This document shows positions 61,487 through 64,000 of a DNA stretch of 64,000 nucleotides, in pieces. The notes below the pieces were generated by a model. The model worked only from the letters and a program-made list of their open reading frames with translations, did not search any database and had not been told where the DNA came from. Origin of the DNA: Gallionella sp. (GTDB taxonomy: Bacteria; Pseudomonadota; Gammaproteobacteria; Burkholderiales; Gallionellaceae); contig JAQTYN010000006.1 of the NCBI GenBank assembly GCA_028688275.1, positions 1-64,000 of the forward strand, written 5' to 3'. The position numbers and the translations under genes were made by a program. Positions within the stretch are counted from its first letter, which is position 1, and every line of letters begins with the position of its first letter.

Positions 61487-61846
61487 TTATTTGCTGGGGT
61501 ATTCGATCAACAAATCTTCGTCGCGCAATACCATCTGGCAAGCCAAACGCCATTCAGTGGTGATAACATCATTCACCTTCATGGCTTCAATTTGTGCAGC
61601 GGTGATTTTGCCAGAGTCCTTGAGAACACTGATTTCACGATCCGTTAATGGACCCGCCATCGGGCCTTTATTGGACAAGTTGGTTACCTTGACCAAACAA
61701 GTCGAACATTCGCCATTTTCACAACCGAAATCGATGGGAATGTGATTTTCTTTGGCAAGTGACAGCACGGTTTTTTTATGACTACCTGCGACGGCATATA
61801 CCGTTTTGTCTTTGTGCAGTGGGCTAGAAAAAGTAATATTTGGCAT
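61487..61846 (-). CDS. nif-associated [2Fe-2S] ferredoxin
   Basis: 119 residues, plant-type ferredoxin with Cys42, Cys47, Cys50 (FGCENGECSTCLVKV) and Cys103 (RLACQMV). An insertion of about 15 residues (TDREISVLKDSGKITAAQIE) lies between the third and fourth cysteine; this layout is seen in nif-cluster ferredoxins. It may pass electrons to nitrogenase or to cofactor assembly. It lies 5 bp before the nifQ ATG. Heptamer array C lies upstream of it. Confidence 0.87.
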   Translation of the reverse strand: MPNITFSSPLHKDKTVYAVAGSHKKTVLSLAKENHIPIDFGCENGECSTCLVKVTNLSNKGPMAGPLTDREISVLKDSGKITAAQIEAMKVNDVITTEWRLACQMVLRDEDLLIEYPSK

Positions 61847-61880
61847 TGCATTTGCTCCTTTGGGTTGGGTTGAAAAATAG

Positions 61881-61957
61881 TTGTTAGTCGATAGTCGTTA
61901 GTCTCTAGTTGTTGGTCGCTAACAGCTCATCACTAACGACTAGCGGCTAGCGACTAA
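61881..61957. repeat. Inverted heptamer array C
   Basis: Eleven consecutive 7-bp units: TTGTTAG, TCGATAG, TCGTTAG, TCTCTAG, TTGTTGG, then the inverted set TCGCTAA, CAGCTCA, TCACTAA, CGACTAG, CGGCTAG, CGACTAA. It ends 2 bp before the stop codon of the ferredoxin gene at 61960. It has the same architecture as arrays A and B but almost no core. Confidence 0.85.
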
Positions 61958-61959
61958 AC

Positions 61960-63511
<1,552 letters not shown>

Positions 63512-63515
<4 letters not shown>

Positions 63516-63943
63516 CTTGTTTCTTCAGGTGCGGGACAAGGTTGAGAACGATGACAGATGGGACACGCTTCGGTTTCTGCCACTGGTGCATCTGCCAACC
63601 CTATCCAAGCACGCACAGCCTCGGCATTGAACCCAACACTGCGTTTTCCCGACACTTCCATCAAAGGTCGGCGAATAAGTAAAGGCTCGTCGATCATCAT
63701 CGTCAACGCAGCTTCTGCCGTCACGGCATCAGGATCGACTTCGCCTGATTTGATGCGAGGCGCACTGGGGTTAAACCACTGGGCGACAGGCGTTTCGCCA
63801 AAAAAGGAAAGTAAGCTAGGTGCATCCCATGGCTCTATCAGCAAGTTTTTTGCCTGTACGGTATGTCCAGATGCAGTCAGCCATGCCTTTTGCTTGGTGT
63901 TATTACCACAGCCTGGCTTTTCGTAAAAAATAACCGTTGCCAT
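63512..63943 (-). CDS. nifO: Nitrogenase-associated ArsC-like protein (NifO-like)
   Basis: 143 residues. Thioredoxin-fold ArsC/Spx-type domain: VIFYEKPGCGNNTKQKAWLT with the N-terminal CxxN pattern, NPSAPRIKSGEVDPDAVTAE and IDEPLLIRRPLMEV. The C-terminus carries an extra ACPICHRSQPCP cluster, possibly a metal site. In Azotobacter nifO stands between a nif ferredoxin gene and nifQ and affects molybdenum distribution. Here the order nifO, FDP, Fdx, Fdx, nifQ is an expanded version of that. Confidence 0.85.
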
Positions 63944-63953
63944 GATTTCTCCT

Positions 63954-64000
63954 TAAGCAGTCTGGGCAGGAATACCTGTTAGCGAACCTGGTGGATTCAT
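63954..64000 (-). CDS. 3' end of a gene running off the right edge
   Basis: On the minus strand the frame ...NPPGSLTGIPAQTA ends at TAA 63954-63956, 11 bp before the nifO-like ATG, with AAGGAG in between. Position suggests another nif gene (for example nifB or a ferredoxin), but too little is visible to assign it. Confidence 0.35.

Overview
The window reads as chromosomal DNA of a sulfur-oxidising, nitrogen-fixing gammaproteobacterium, most likely Thiotrichales (Thiothrix/Beggiatoaceae-like). The reasons are a complete oxidative-type dsr operon (dsrEFH and dsrL present), nif accessory genes of the nifO-nifQ-draG kind, a large chemosensory operon with no flagellar genes nearby, and heptanucleotide repeat arrays between genes. 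Species assignment is inference. No rRNA, tRNA, CRISPR array, transposase or phage gene was seen.

Layout. 1-5.8 kb: a ParDE-like toxin-antitoxin pair, two long palindromic repeats, mfd, then a decayed antitoxin fragment and a HigBA-like pair bracketed by two copies of a ~70-bp hairpin repeat. 5.8-8.4 kb: an AT-rich patch with an ElyC/YdcF-like protein and two unrecognised proteins. 8.4-15.3 kb: polA, two outer-membrane beta-barrel proteins and a large Asn/Thr-rich lipoprotein, with a GAACC-ended inverted-repeat element in two sizes. 15.5-20.3 kb: two paralogous dCache chemoreceptors with a heptamer repeat array between them. 20.4-23.2 kb: moaA, a small protein, an ankyrin protein and a secreted protein.

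23.4-37.35 kb (minus strand): dsrABEFHCMKLJOP, then dsrN fused in frame to a DUF4202 domain, then cysG. DsrAB is the sirohaem sulfite reductase, DsrEFH and DsrC carry sulfur, DsrMKJOP links DsrC to the quinone pool and periplasm, DsrL is the NAD(P)H-linked flavoprotein, and DsrN and CysG make the amidated sirohaem. dsrN carries a repeat-derived insertion that stays in frame.

37.6-40.7 kb (plus strand, divergent from dsrA across a 267-bp regulatory region): a compact six-gene operon with a small protein, a Cas6/Cmx6-like protein without any CRISPR locus, a DsrC-like protein with no cysteine, an unknown protein, a TauD-like dioxygenase, and a second DsrC-like protein with only one of the two redox cysteines. 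This is the best candidate for an undescribed system.

40.9-59.5 kb (minus strand): one ~18.6-kb chemosensory operon: HD-GYP response regulator, CheW, CheR-TPR, ParA, a coiled-coil CheW, a PAS histidine kinase, a globin-coupled receptor, three paralogous membrane receptors, a CheA-REC hybrid, CheB, an unknown protein and CheY. It resembles a Wsp-type system in which the usual GGDEF output is replaced by a c-di-GMP phosphodiesterase. 60-64 kb (minus strand): draG, nifQ, two [2Fe-2S] ferredoxins, a flavodiiron protein and a nifO-like gene, the downstream part of a nif cluster that continues beyond the right edge.
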